Source: Paenibacillus tyrphae (lineage in GTDB: Bacteria; Bacillota; Bacilli; Paenibacillales; NBRC-103111). From it: DNA of 64,000 nt. The DNA is taken from assembly GCF_000722545.1 (NCBI RefSeq), contig NZ_JNVM01000002.1:124001-188000 (forward strand), read 5' to 3'. Position 1 is the first letter of the stretch. Each line of letters opens with the position of its first letter. The notes under the pieces are model-generated. The model did not search any database and had not been told where the DNA came from. It worked only from the letters and a program-made list of their open reading frames with translations. The position numbers were made by a program, and so were the translations under genes. This document shows positions 16,122 to 25,143 of this stretch, in pieces.

Positions 16122-16164
16122 TCATATAATTGTCTCCCCCGTCCACTCTATGATATTATGCACA
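16122..16164 (-). promoter_or_regulatory. Candidate Fnr-like promoter of the ywiC-maturase-peptide operon
   Basis: TATGA-TATTAT-GCACA at 16149-16164 matches 8 of 10 core positions. A minus-strand TATATG-like hexamer lies about 31 bases away. The match is weaker than at the other Fnr-type sites. Confidence 0.35.
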
Positions 16165-16188
16165 TGCCTTGCAGATCGCGGGGATGTT

Positions 16189-16962
16189 TTAGATCCCTTC
16201 GGCTACACAGGCCAGTCTATCGATTTCCTTTAAATACACTAGCTTCAAATTAATGCTATATATTTTTTTCAGCTTCTCTTCGTTTAAAATATGTGCGGCA
16301 TGACCCCATTCAAATTGGCCTGACTTGTCCATGATTCCGATTTTATCGTTCAACAATATAGCATGATCCGGTGTGTGCGTGGTCATGATGATGCCGTAGC
16401 CTTTGTGGGACAGTTTTTTTATGATTTCAATCGTTCGAATCTGATTGCCATAATCTAACTGTGAGGTCGGTTCATCCATTAATATGATTTTGGATTGCTG
16501 GGCAATGGCTCTGGCAATGGTGACCAGCTGTCTCTCTCCGCCACTAAGCTCCGTATACGGCTTGGTTAACAAATGACCGATCCCTATCATCTCGATGGCC
16601 TCGATTGCAATGTTGTAATCCTTGTCGGATGGCATCGAAAATGCCGAGATATACGGCGAGCGCCCCATGACAACGAATTCCTTAACCGTAAATGCATAGG
16701 CAGGCGTATGGTTTTGAGGAACATAGCCGATATTTCTTGCAAATTCATTCATGGTATAGTCATAAATGGATTTTCCGTCAAGGAAAATATCCCCCTGCTC
16801 CCCTTTTAGCAGCCTCGCTATACAATTCAACAGGGTAGACTTGCCCGACCCGTTGGGTCCCAAAATCGAAAGAATCTCCCCCTCGTTCAGGCTGAAGGAT
16901 ACATTGGAAAAAACGTTCTTTTGTTTATACGAAAAACTTACATTGCTCACTTCAAGTTTCAT
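16189..16962 (-). CDS. ABC transporter ATP-binding protein, FecE/BtuD type
   Basis: The 257-residue ATPase carries Walker A GPNGSGKST (about residue 35), the Q-loop NIGYVPQNHT, the signature LSGGERQ, Walker B ILMDEP and the switch histidine in MTTHTPDH. It powers uptake of iron-siderophore, haem, cobalamin or a related compound. Its ATG overlaps the permease stop by four bases. It is the last gene of the operon; no clear terminator was seen in the roughly 100 bases after it. Confidence 0.93.
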   Translation of the reverse strand: MKLEVSNVSFSYKQKNVFSNVSFSLNEGEILSILGPNGSGKSTLLNCIARLLKGEQGDIFLDGKSIYDYTMNEFARNIGYVPQNHTPAYAFTVKEFVVMGRSPYISAFSMPSDKDYNIAIEAIEMIGIGHLLTKPYTELSGGERQLVTIARAIAQQSKIILMDEPTSQLDYGNQIRTIEIIKKLSHKGYGIIMTTHTPDHAILLNDKIGIMDKSGQFEWGHAAHILNEEKLKKIYSINLKLVYLKEIDRLACVAEGI

Positions 16963-18002
16963 GTCATGTTCATCCTTTGTTTATGGAGAATCCAAAAATA
17001 AAAAGGCGCCCCCACAAGCCCCGTTAAAATGCTGATGGGCAATTCTGCCGGAGAAACGATTCTTGATAGCGTATCCATCATTAACAAAAATCCTCCTCCT
17101 AGGATGATAGAAAGAGGAAATAATCTTTTATTGTCCGGCCCAATCAGCATCCGCCCCAAATGAGGAACGATTAGCCCGATCCAACCGATGGTTCCGCTAA
17201 CACATACGGCACAAGCGGTTAAAACTGTAGATAGTACGATGACGAGACCGCGATAAAATTCCGTATGGACGCCCAGGTTTTTAGCCTCGCTTTCTCCCAA
17301 AGCAAGGATATTGACTCTCCATCGGATAGCGAGCAGCAGCAGCATCGAGATCACCATGGGAATGGAGATCGTCCATATATCGCCCTTGGAGATTTTGGCT
17401 AAGCTGCCCAAAAGCCAATAGGTGATCTCCGCAAGCTTATTTTCGGTATCCATCATATATTTGGCCAATCCTAGTAAGGAAACCATCATCCCGTTCACGA
17501 TGATTCCCCCTAAGACGAGAATGATGGTTGAGCTATTTTTCATGAACTTTGGAATCGCGCTTGTGATCATAACGGCCAATATGCCTCCAGCCAAGGAGGA
17601 GATTTGTAAACCGAATGTCCCCAAATGAAAAAGTATGGCTAGAGCAGCCCCCAGCCCCGCACCGGAAGAAACACCTAAAATGTCCGGGGAAACCAAAGGA
17701 TTTCTAAAAATCCCTTGGTAAGCAGCCCCAGCCAATGCCAGTGAACCCCCGATCACAATAGAAGCGATGATCCTGGGCAATCTTAAATTCAAAATAATAT
17801 TTTCAATGGTTTGATTTACATTTGATGGCTTTCCAAGCAGTTTCGAGGATAAAACATCCAAGACATCCGAAATCGGAATGCCATATCGACCTAAGCAAAG
17901 CGCTGTGATCGAAAGGGCGAACAGCAAGAGCCATAGCGTTAAAAAAAGCATGTAATCTTTAACCTTGCTGGATGAATCAGCCTTTTGCGTTATCGCTTCC
18001 AT
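16959..18002 (-). CDS. FecCD-family ABC transporter permease
   Basis: The 347-residue membrane protein has about ten helices and the FecCD signatures LRLPRIIASIVIGGSLALAGAAYQGIFRNPLVSPDILG and GWIGLIVPHLGRMLIGPDN, the latter in the ATPase-coupling region. It would form the channel of a siderophore-, cobalamin- or molybdate-type (MolBC-like) importer. The ATG follows GGGTGAG. It sits between the binding lipoprotein and the ATPase in a compact operon that is more AT-rich than its surroundings. Confidence 0.93.
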   Translation of the reverse strand: MEAITQKADSSSKVKDYMLFLTLWLLLFALSITALCLGRYGIPISDVLDVLSSKLLGKPSNVNQTIENIILNLRLPRIIASIVIGGSLALAGAAYQGIFRNPLVSPDILGVSSGAGLGAALAILFHLGTFGLQISSLAGGILAVMITSAIPKFMKNSSTIILVLGGIIVNGMMVSLLGLAKYMMDTENKLAEITYWLLGSLAKISKGDIWTISIPMVISMLLLLAIRWRVNILALGESEAKNLGVHTEFYRGLVIVLSTVLTACAVCVSGTIGWIGLIVPHLGRMLIGPDNKRLFPLSIILGGGFLLMMDTLSRIVSPAELPISILTGLVGAPFYFWILHKQRMNMT

Positions 18003-18021
18003 CTTCTACTCACCCGGTTGT

Positions 18022-19110
18022 TTATTTAACAACTTCTCCTTTTAAGAGCTGCTCCAACTGCTGATCGGTCATGTCGAAATTCGAATATTCTTTGTAAAAC
18101 TTTCTGGTTTCCTCTTTCATATCCATCACGAACAAATCGGGATGGAACGTTGCCGCCGCCCACAAAATTTGCAAGGCGCTTTCCGCTCCAAAGCGGTCCC
18201 AAGCAAAACACCCGGATGGTATTACGAATATTTTATTGTTTTTTACCGCTTTAATTTCACTCCACTCCGGAGTTGTTTTGAAGCTCTGTACAACCTTCTT
18301 GCTCCCTTCTCCACCACTAACTACGATGATGTCGGGATTTTTCTTTAAAATATCTTCCGGGGTCACGGTCACCCGCATGCCTTTCCCCAAATCGGAGGTT
18401 GCAAATTTCCCTCCGCCGTTGGTCACCCATTCTTCCATAATAGTTCCGGCGCCCGTTGTTGAGTACATATTATCGACCGCATAATAAACGACCGGTTTCT
18501 CTTCTTCCCGTAAATTTTTGAACGTGTCTTGAACCTTTTTTAGATTTCCGTCAATGTAGGCGACCAATCGATCTGTTTTACTTTTGTAATCACCGCCTAA
18601 AATATCGCCTAAAGCGGAAACGGATTCTTTCATGGTTTTATAATTGTTGAACATTAGATTTACACCCTTTAAACCGACTTGGGTGTAGCTTTTAATATTA
18701 TCATCGCTGGCGGTTAGGATCACTTCGGGGTCCAGCTTCAGCAATTCCTCGGGATTCTCTTCTGCTGTTGGAATTTGCTCCAGCTTCGGATATATAAGCT
18801 TATTAAAGGGCAAAGTTTTCACATATTTATGTACGCCTACTAATTTATCGCCGGCTCCTAAGAAAATCATCATGGTTGCAGACGACGGCCAAGTATTCAC
18901 GACTCTTGTTATTTTGCCCGGCAGTTCGACTTCTTTCCCCGACGTGCTGACGACTTTTTTGGTTGTGGTTGCATTCGCATCAGGTTTGGATTCAGCAACC
19001 TTAACCTCAGTGTCCGCAGGGTTAGTTGCCGTTGATTTTGCGCATCCCGCTACAACGATCGTCATGGCAAGAAAGCAAAGCATGATGTTCATCTTTCTTT
19101 TTCTCATCAT
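18022..19110 (-). CDS. Substrate-binding lipoprotein of a FecCD-type importer
   Basis: The 362-residue protein starts with a lipoprotein signal ending TIVVAGC at the lipobox, then a periplasmic-binding-protein fold of the helical-backbone class (GKITRVVNTWPSSATMM..., DPEVILTASDDN). The end (GCFAWDRFGAESALQILWAA, then HPDLF) resembles MolA-like and related iron-complex binding proteins. It would sit on the outer membrane face. It starts at a TAATG junction with the methyltransferase stop, preceded by GAAGGAG. Ligand uncertain: iron complex, corrinoid or an oxyanion such as molybdate, which would suit the molybdoenzyme nearby. Confidence 0.88.
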   Translation of the reverse strand: MMRKRKMNIMLCFLAMTIVVAGCAKSTATNPADTEVKVAESKPDANATTTKKVVSTSGKEVELPGKITRVVNTWPSSATMMIFLGAGDKLVGVHKYVKTLPFNKLIYPKLEQIPTAEENPEELLKLDPEVILTASDDNIKSYTQVGLKGVNLMFNNYKTMKESVSALGDILGGDYKSKTDRLVAYIDGNLKKVQDTFKNLREEEKPVVYYAVDNMYSTTGAGTIMEEWVTNGGGKFATSDLGKGMRVTVTPEDILKKNPDIIVVSGGEGSKKVVQSFKTTPEWSEIKAVKNNKIFVIPSGCFAWDRFGAESALQILWAAATFHPDLFVMDMKEETRKFYKEYSNFDMTDQQLEQLLKGEVVK

Positions 19111-20012
19111 TAGACTCCTTCGTATGTAAAATCCACGTCTTCAGGCTTCCACCACATGACATAAGTGGAGGTTTCTCTTACAAACCGAACGGAATCGTCC
19201 TTACCTTCGATCAAATACTTGTCTACATTTTGCCTGAATAATTGTTCTTGATCCTCGTCCACCGTTCCCAAAGTTCTTAAATCATCATAGGCTTCTTCTT
19301 TATTCCGAAAGTTTTTTTCAAACCCGTCTTTCACGATGACGACGCTCGGATCAATCCCCAAGTCGTACAGCATATTAAACCGAATGTTATACCCGAGCTG
19401 GCGGTTTTCCTTGAAGTCCAGCTGTACATTGCCTCGTACTCCACGAAATAAATCCAATTGTATTGATCTTAAGGACGGCCCATTGGCAAAACTCAAAAGA
19501 AAGACGTATTTTTTAGCAAGCTTATTTAGTCTCTTAATATCTTTCAGCGCAACGGTGCGCGATGCAAAGACGACATCATGCTGTTCTAATTGGTTGATTT
19601 CACTTTCGTTATTCCAATCCAGCAGATGAAAATGAATATGTTCCGCCTGCTCTTCTTCGGCGTATTTTCTCGCATAACTTAACATGTTCGGAGATGCATC
19701 GATGGCGGTAACGCTGCTTACTTTTTTGGAAATCGGCACACACAATCTTCCTGTCCCGCAGCCTACATCCAGAACACGGTCATGGGGGTCCAGAATCATA
19801 GCGTCCACTTGATGTTTCGTATAGCTTTTTTCCATTCTAGACATCTTGTCATACATATAGCCGAACTGATCCCAAAACTTAGCCGGATCCACATCCCTGT
19901 CATCTGTTGTCTTGCCATAAGCGAGTTCAAGCATCTTTTCCCAATTGATGATCCCGGCCATTCCATCCACATCCCTTTCAACTCCATCGTCGGTACGAAT
20001 CACATCATACAT
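19110..20012 (-). CDS. Class I SAM-dependent methyltransferase, first gene of the uptake operon
   Basis: The 300-residue protein has the SAM-binding motif VLDVGCGTGRLCVPI (about residues 79-93), followed by TAIDASPNML. The C-terminal part (VKDGFEKNFRN..., STYVMWWKPEDVDF) fits methyltransferases found beside iron-type ABC importers. ATG 20012 has no good ribosome site, and an ATG 17 codons further in (19961) is a reasonable alternative start. Its substrate is unknown. Leading a metal-complex uptake operon, it may modify the imported or secreted ligand, but this is inference. Confidence 0.82.
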   Translation of the reverse strand: MYDVIRTDDGVERDVDGMAGIINWEKMLELAYGKTTDDRDVDPAKFWDQFGYMYDKMSRMEKSYTKHQVDAMILDPHDRVLDVGCGTGRLCVPISKKVSSVTAIDASPNMLSYARKYAEEEQAEHIHFHLLDWNNESEINQLEQHDVVFASRTVALKDIKRLNKLAKKYVFLLSFANGPSLRSIQLDLFRGVRGNVQLDFKENRQLGYNIRFNMLYDLGIDPSVVIVKDGFEKNFRNKEEAYDDLRTLGTVDEDQEQLFRQNVDKYLIEGKDDSVRFVRETSTYVMWWKPEDVDFTYEGV

Positions 20013-20041
20013 ATTAATACTAAATAGATTTATTTAATGTG

Positions 20042-20108
20042 ATTATACGCACTCTAATACGGAATTAAATATAATCAATTATATTTAAATATAACTGATT
20101 ATATTTAA
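20042..20108 (-). promoter_or_regulatory. Promoter with two tandem palindromic operators before the uptake operon
   Basis: An 11-bp perfect inverted repeat, TTAAATATAAT (20065-20075) and ATTATATTTAA (20078-20088), is followed 20 bp on by a second, 20085-20095 with 20098-20108, one mismatch. The minus-strand -10 is TATAAT (20047-20042). Seventeen bases before it, the -35 region (20070-20065) lies inside the first palindrome, so a bound protein would block it. The even two-base centre differs from a standard Fur or PerR 7-1-7 box. Confidence 0.7.
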
Positions 20109-20179
20109 TTTTATTTGTGGAAGTCAAAATATATGGTGAACTACCGGGAACATTTGTACGACTCTTCATGTATTGATGT

Positions 20180-22090
20180 CTACATCCGGTTCGGGGCAGG
20201 CAAGCCGAGGATGGACAGCCCGTCGTGCATCGTGTCGCGATACCGCCCGGCCAACCATAGACGGAACCGCTTCGCGCCTTCATCCGCCTTCAGAATCTCG
20301 CACGTCGCATAGAAATGGTTGAAAAGCGACGCCAGCTCATACAGATACGTACAGAGCAGATTCGGCGCCAAGCCGGCAACGACCTCCTCCAAGGTCTCCG
20401 GCCAGTAAGCGAGCTGCTTAAGAATAGCATATTCCTGCGGCGCAAGCCCCTCCGCGGCCGGATATGCCGCTATCGCAGAGATGTCGCTCATCGCCGTGTC
20501 CGTCAGGCAACGGCCTTTATCCAAAATGCTGCACGCCCTGGCATAAGAGTACATTAAATACACGCCGGTATTGCCGGACACCTCCGTTGCCTGTTCCAAA
20601 TCAAACACCACTTCCGTCTGCAAATGGAATTTAAGCAAATAGTACCTGATCGCGGCCGCTGCGATCGAGCGGCTGTCCAAGCCTTCGTGCTGCGAACGCT
20701 TTGCTTCGATGACGGCTTCCATGTGCACCACAAGATCCGCCACTTTAATGCCGATCCCCTGTCTCCCGGACATCGTATACGATGATCTGCCGTCGGACGT
20801 ATCGACGCCAAGACTTTCGGCCGTCGCCCGGCTCAATGACACCACCCCATAGCTCACGTGATGCAGCTGAGCAGCATGCTTATCGTATCCCAATGCCTGC
20901 AATGCCTGCTTCACCATCTGCTGCGGGTACTCCTGACGATGATCGATCACGTTGACGACCATATCGGCCCGCCCAATGTCGTGCTCCACGCCTTGCGAAT
21001 GCGTGGACCATACCCCATCGCCGAAAGGCTGATAGCGGAATGGTTTATCAAGCAAGCCGAATTTCCACATGTGATACGCGATATCTTTCGCTGTATACGT
21101 CAGTATGCCGTTGGATCGTACCAGCACTTTGTCGCTGTGAAATTCCGTCTGTCCGGCTGGATCGCTCTCCTCCACCGTTTGCTTGAGCACCCAACAGCCC
21201 GCCAGCTTGCCCTCGCTTTCCTGCCGGAACAGATCGGTTTTTTGCAGCCTCTCAAACGTCTCCTGCCAGAAGCCTTCACGAACAATGCTGCTCTCCCACA
21301 CCAACACATCGTAGTCAATTCCAAACTGCCGCATGTCCTCCAGATGCTCCCTGACGATTTGCTCCGCTACCAGCATACCGAGCCAAGCGATATTGTTATG
21401 TCCCAATTCCAGATGATGCAATACGTTCGCCCGCTCCTGCTCCAGCTCGGGCTGTTCGCGGTACTTCCGGTTGATTTCCGCATAGACGTCCCAGCAAAAA
21501 TCGCCAAACCGGGAATGCTGCTGCTGTATCGACGTCCGCAATACTCCGACAACCGTATCGGCCAGTTGGTTGCCCAAATCGTCGATGTAATTGTGAACTT
21601 CAACCGGATGGCCCATCCGCTTAAGCATTCTTGCCAAAGTATCGCCAATGCACGAATTTCGCAAATGTCCGATATGCGCCGATTTATTCGGATTAATCGA
21701 CGTATGCTCGATCAACACTTTTTGGCGGTCATTTTCCGGCTGGAAGGCATCCTGGCGAGGCGAGTTAACGATCCAGTGCTCCCAATGGATAAACAAATTC
21801 ACAAAACCCGGCGCCGCGACCTCAATGTGTTCGAACCTTCCCGCAAGGCGCGGATGATCAACCAGCCTCGCTTTGATCTCGTTAGCAATTGTCAAAGGAT
21901 TTTGCTTGAGCACACGCACCAGCTTCATGGCCAGATTCGTGCTGTACTCCCCATGCCGGTCATTCGCCGGATGCTCTATCACGATCGACAGTTCCTCCGG
22001 TACGGCATGCCCTGCTTCCTGAAGAAGCTGCTCCGCAATGTCTTCCAGCGCTTGGTTAAGCTGCTTATGAATCATTTTCCCGACCTCCAT
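20180..22090 (-). CDS. argS: Arginyl-tRNA synthetase
   Basis: ArgS charges tRNA-Arg. The 636-residue class I synthetase has the HIGH motif as SAHIGHLRNS, preceded by the ArgS-specific EHTSINPNK. It also has the N-terminal tRNA-recognition domain (HGEYSTNLAMKL) and the C-terminal DALR anticodon domain (YLMYSYARACSILD..., LYELASLFNHFYATCEIL). The KMSKS position reads TMSGRQGIGIK, the relaxed form common in ArgS. A T-box leader lies directly upstream. The frame begins five codons upstream of ATG 22075 (MIHKQL); GGAGGTCGG (22087-22079) favours the later ATG. The presence of a T-box suggests an inducible or paralogous argS. Confidence 0.95.
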   Translation of the reverse strand: MEVGKMIHKQLNQALEDIAEQLLQEAGHAVPEELSIVIEHPANDRHGEYSTNLAMKLVRVLKQNPLTIANEIKARLVDHPRLAGRFEHIEVAAPGFVNLFIHWEHWIVNSPRQDAFQPENDRQKVLIEHTSINPNKSAHIGHLRNSCIGDTLARMLKRMGHPVEVHNYIDDLGNQLADTVVGVLRTSIQQQHSRFGDFCWDVYAEINRKYREQPELEQERANVLHHLELGHNNIAWLGMLVAEQIVREHLEDMRQFGIDYDVLVWESSIVREGFWQETFERLQKTDLFRQESEGKLAGCWVLKQTVEESDPAGQTEFHSDKVLVRSNGILTYTAKDIAYHMWKFGLLDKPFRYQPFGDGVWSTHSQGVEHDIGRADMVVNVIDHRQEYPQQMVKQALQALGYDKHAAQLHHVSYGVVSLSRATAESLGVDTSDGRSSYTMSGRQGIGIKVADLVVHMEAVIEAKRSQHEGLDSRSIAAAAIRYYLLKFHLQTEVVFDLEQATEVSGNTGVYLMYSYARACSILDKGRCLTDTAMSDISAIAAYPAAEGLAPQEYAILKQLAYWPETLEEVVAGLAPNLLCTYLYELASLFNHFYATCEILKADEGAKRFRLWLAGRYRDTMHDGLSILGLPAPNRM

Positions 22091-22111
22091 ATGGATAAAT
22101 TTGTGAAAATC

Positions 22112-22390
22112 AAAAAGGCCCCCGTCTCCTGAAAGAGACGAGAGCCTATTGCTTCCCGCGGTACCACTCTATGTGCAAATCGCCAAAATGGCGATTCACC
22201 GCTTATTCGTGTAACGGTCCTTGACCGGATCTGCCTACTGCGCGTCGTTCCGAAGGCTTGAAGCCAGCTTGACGAGTTCGGTTCGGCAAATCATATCCCG
22301 GGTCCGCTTCATCCAAGACCAACGTACCGGCTTCCACCATTCCCGGCTCGCTGCGACTGTTCGTCCTGAACTACTGTCCCGTTCATTTAT
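22112..22390 (-). ncRNA. T-box leader riboswitch of argS
   Basis: On the minus strand GAGTGGTACCGCGG (22168-22154 region) is the T-box sequence that pairs with uncharged tRNA. It is followed by a terminator stem GTCTC/GAGAC inside GGCTCTCGTCTC/GAGACGGGGGCC and a T-run (22150-22112). Stem I elements (GCGAGCCGGGAATGGTGGAAGCCGG) lie upstream. The likely specifier is CGG (22306-22304), in GAAG-CGG-A, an arginine codon that fits argS. Low charging of tRNA-Arg would allow read-through. Confidence 0.9.
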
Positions 22391-22496
22391 ATTGGCTTAT
22401 TCAATTCGTGGCACAATGTTTAAAAGTAGTTATACCTAAATTGGAACGTATTGTCAAGAGCCTCACATTTCCTAACAACGATTCCGGATGAAACGA

Positions 22497-23972
22497 TCAC
22501 GTGCCGCAAAAGGTGCGGTAAGGACGGTCGGATGACGCGGGCAGCGTGCAGTATTCCGCCTGTTCGGGAGAGTGCGCATAGGGATTCGAAAGAGCCTGCA
22601 GAAGCCGCTCCATCACGCTATAATCTCCCTTCTTCACCGCAGCGTCCAACGCTTCTTCTACCCTATGGTTGCGAGGGATGATTGCGGGATTGCTACTGCG
22701 CATCAATTGCTGCGAGGAGGCTAGCGGCTCTTGCTGTCTCCCCCGTCTCGCCTGCCACAGCTCATGCCACTGCGCAAATTCCGTCGTTCCGTTGAACGCC
22801 AAATCCTCGTGCATATCAAACGTCAAAGCCCGGAACGTATTGGTATAGTCCGCCCGATGCTTTTGCATCATGACGAGAAGGTCCTTCATCAGGGCTTCGT
22901 CCTCCGGCTCTTCGTTAAACAGGCCCAGCTTCGCCCTCATTCCGGCGAGCCAATGACCGGCAAACTGTTCGACAAAACCGGAAATGGCATCCTCCGCCAG
23001 CCGGATCGCCTCATCCTCGTCGTCATGCAGCAGCGGCAATAACGCTTCGGCCAATCTCGCGAGATTCCACGCGGCAATCGACGGCTGATTGCCATAGGCG
23101 TAGCGGCCATGAACGTCGATGGAGCTGAATACCGTTGCCGGATCGTAGGCATCCATGAAAGCGCAAGGACCGTAATCGATGGTCTCTCCGCTCAGGGCCA
23201 TATTGTCGGTATTCATCACCCCGTGAATAAAGCCGACGAGCTGCCATTTGGCAATCAGCGCGGCCTGCCGCTGGATCACTTCCTGAAACAGGGCAAGATA
23301 GCGGTTCTCCGCCCCGGCGGCCTCCGGATAATGCCTTTGGATGGTGTAATCCGCCAAAGTCCGAAGCTCCTCGACCGTGCCCCAATTGGCAGCGTATTGA
23401 AAGGTGCCGACGCGCACATGACTCGCGGCTACGCGGGTCAGAACCGCACCGGGCAGTTCGGTTTCGCGGATGATTTCCTCTCCGGTCGTCACCACCGCCA
23501 AGCTGCGGGTGGTTGGGATGCCGAGCGCATGCATCGCTTCGCTGATGATGTATTCGCGCAGCATCGGTCCAAGCGCCGCCCGACCGTCGCCGCCGCGGGA
23601 ATACGGCGTTCTGCCCGATCCCTTAAGCTGAATATCTACCCGTGTATTGTCGGGGGTGATCTGTTCGCTAAGCAGCAAGGCCCGACCGTCCCCCAGCATG
23701 GTGAAATGCCCGAATTGATGCCCTGCGTAGGCCTGAGCAAGCGGTGCAGCCCCTTCGGGAATACGATTGCCTGCAAACACCGCTACGCTCTCGCTTCCTC
23801 GCAGCACCTCGGCGTTTAACCCCAGGGATGCCGCCAACCGGTCATTCAGAACGATCAGCTTCGGCGAACGGACAGGGGGTGGCTCGAGCCTGGAGAAAAA
23901 CGTTTCCGGCAGGCGAACATAGCTGTTGTCGAAATTCCATCCTGGATCTATGATTGCTTTGTTCTCCGTCAT
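22497..23972 (-). CDS. selO: Protein adenylyltransferase SelO (YdiU/UPF0061)
   Basis: SelO is a pseudokinase-fold enzyme that transfers AMP to proteins in redox response. The 491-residue protein shows family landmarks [64 protein letters not shown], and the active-site segment [12 protein letters not shown] with the following DYGPCAFMD. It ends RTFCGT with the conserved C-terminal cysteine. ATG 23972 has AAAGGAG 5 bases upstream and is preferred over ATG 23996. A TATAAT at 24046-24041 is a likely -10. It appears monocistronic. Confidence 0.95.
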   Translation of the reverse strand: MTENKAIIDPGWNFDNSYVRLPETFFSRLEPPPVRSPKLIVLNDRLAASLGLNAEVLRGSESVAVFAGNRIPEGAAPLAQAYAGHQFGHFTMLGDGRALLLSEQITPDNTRVDIQLKGSGRTPYSRGGDGRAALGPMLREYIISEAMHALGIPTTRSLAVVTTGEEIIRETELPGAVLTRVAASHVRVGTFQYAANWGTVEELRTLADYTIQRHYPEAAGAENRYLALFQEVIQRQAALIAKWQLVGFIHGVMNTDNMALSGETIDYGPCAFMDAYDPATVFSSIDVHGRYAYGNQPSIAAWNLARLAEALLPLLHDDEDEAIRLAEDAISGFVEQFAGHWLAGMRAKLGLFNEEPEDEALMKDLLVMMQKHRADYTNTFRALTFDMHEDLAFNGTTEFAQWHELWQARRGRQQEPLASSQQLMRSSNPAIIPRNHRVEEALDAAVKKGDYSVMERLLQALSNPYAHSPEQAEYCTLPASSDRPYRTFCGT

Positions 23973-24080
23973 CGGATCTCCTTTTCTACCGTTCAAAATA
24001 AATACAAAGCTGCCGTTTTAGTGTTTGTTTCTACCAGTTTATTATACACTTTCCAGCGCGTTTACTACAGCTTACAATGC

Positions 24081-24104
24081 AGAAAACCCAGCTTGGGCCG
24101 GGTT
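24081..24104 (-). terminator. Terminator after the EamA transporter
   Basis: AACCCAGC/GCCGGGTT-type stem (24085-24104), GC-rich with a short loop, followed on the minus strand by TTTTC. It closes the transporter gene ahead of selO. Confidence 0.6.
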
Positions 24105-24118
24105 AGAAATAAGTTACT

Positions 24119-25018
24119 TTAAGTTAATTCTGGCTTGGGAGCAACCTGTTTCCGCTTCATCGAAGTTAACAACATACCTCCAATCACAATAATTCCTCCA
24201 ATAATTTGTGACGTTACCAATCCCTGTCCTAATAGAAGTGCAAGAATAGCCGTAAATATTGGAATTAAATTCATGGATATGCCAGCGATGCCCGCTCCTA
24301 CTATTTTAATGCTTTTATTCCACAAGATAAATGATCCAACAGAAGGAAATATCCCTAAATATAACATACCTTCTATACCGAGAACTGTTATCTTGTTAAT
24401 CTGAAGAGGCTGGATAAATAAAAATGGAAGCATAATAATAACAGCAATGAATGAAGTTATCGCTATCAGAGTAGCGGTCGGCATGCCTTTTGTTTTTTTT
24501 CCAAGTAATGAATACATTGTCCAGGCTAACACAGCCAGAATCATAATCATATCGCCTTTATTGTACTCGATATGAAATAATTGAAGCAGATTTCCTTTGG
24601 TTAAGACGATTAGCACACCAATAAATGATGTGATTATCCCAATCACTTGAAAGGTAGTTATCTTTTCTTTCTGGAACATTAATGAAAAAAGCATGATGGT
24701 TGCAGGAGTCAAAGAGTTAATTAAAGCGCCATTCGTAGAAGACGTATACTGTAATGATTCGTACGTAAGTACGGTATAGATGGCAACTGTTACCGATAAG
24801 AGCAGGATAACAACAAAGTGTTTTTTCCAAATTTGAAGCCATGCGGGTTTCTCAATAAATTGTGCGATTGGAATCAGGAAGATTAAAGCGATTAACCACC
24901 TTAGAAATGCCGTCCATATCGCAGGATATTCGTACATAACATATTTACCAAAAATCATATTGCCAGCCCAAAACAAATTACAAAATATCAAAAAAAACCA
25001 TGCTTTATATTTCATCAT
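24119..25018 (-). CDS. EamA/DMT-family transporter
   Basis: The 299-residue protein has ten hydrophobic helices in two EamA repeats of the drug/metabolite transporter superfamily (FFLIFCNLFWAGNMIFGKY... and MIMILAVLAWTMYSLLGKK...). These export amino acids, purines or other small metabolites. The frame continues upstream to 25096, but GAGGGAG lies 9 bases before the ATG pair at 25018 and 25015, so translation starts there. A divergent LysR regulator shares the promoter region. The pair is clearly more AT-rich than the flanks, suggesting joint acquisition. Confidence 0.88.
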   Translation of the reverse strand: MMKYKAWFFLIFCNLFWAGNMIFGKYVMYEYPAIWTAFLRWLIALIFLIPIAQFIEKPAWLQIWKKHFVVILLLSVTVAIYTVLTYESLQYTSSTNGALINSLTPATIMLFSLMFQKEKITTFQVIGIITSFIGVLIVLTKGNLLQLFHIEYNKGDMIMILAVLAWTMYSLLGKKTKGMPTATLIAITSFIAVIIMLPFLFIQPLQINKITVLGIEGMLYLGIFPSVGSFILWNKSIKIVGAGIAGISMNLIPIFTAILALLLGQGLVTSQIIGGIIVIGGMLLTSMKRKQVAPKPELT

Positions 25019-25143
25019 TACTTGTTCTCCCTCTTGCCGTTTCCGCATTTTAACAATCTTGCCTCTTGGATCAACTACATGATACAATACGTTCAAACAT
25101 AAGTGAAATGAATAAATATAATGGAGATCATAACAAATTCGAT

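Noticed and set aside
20858..22132. A 424-codon plus-strand ORF
   Set aside because: Antisense to argS and its T-box; no start signal and a shadow-like composition.
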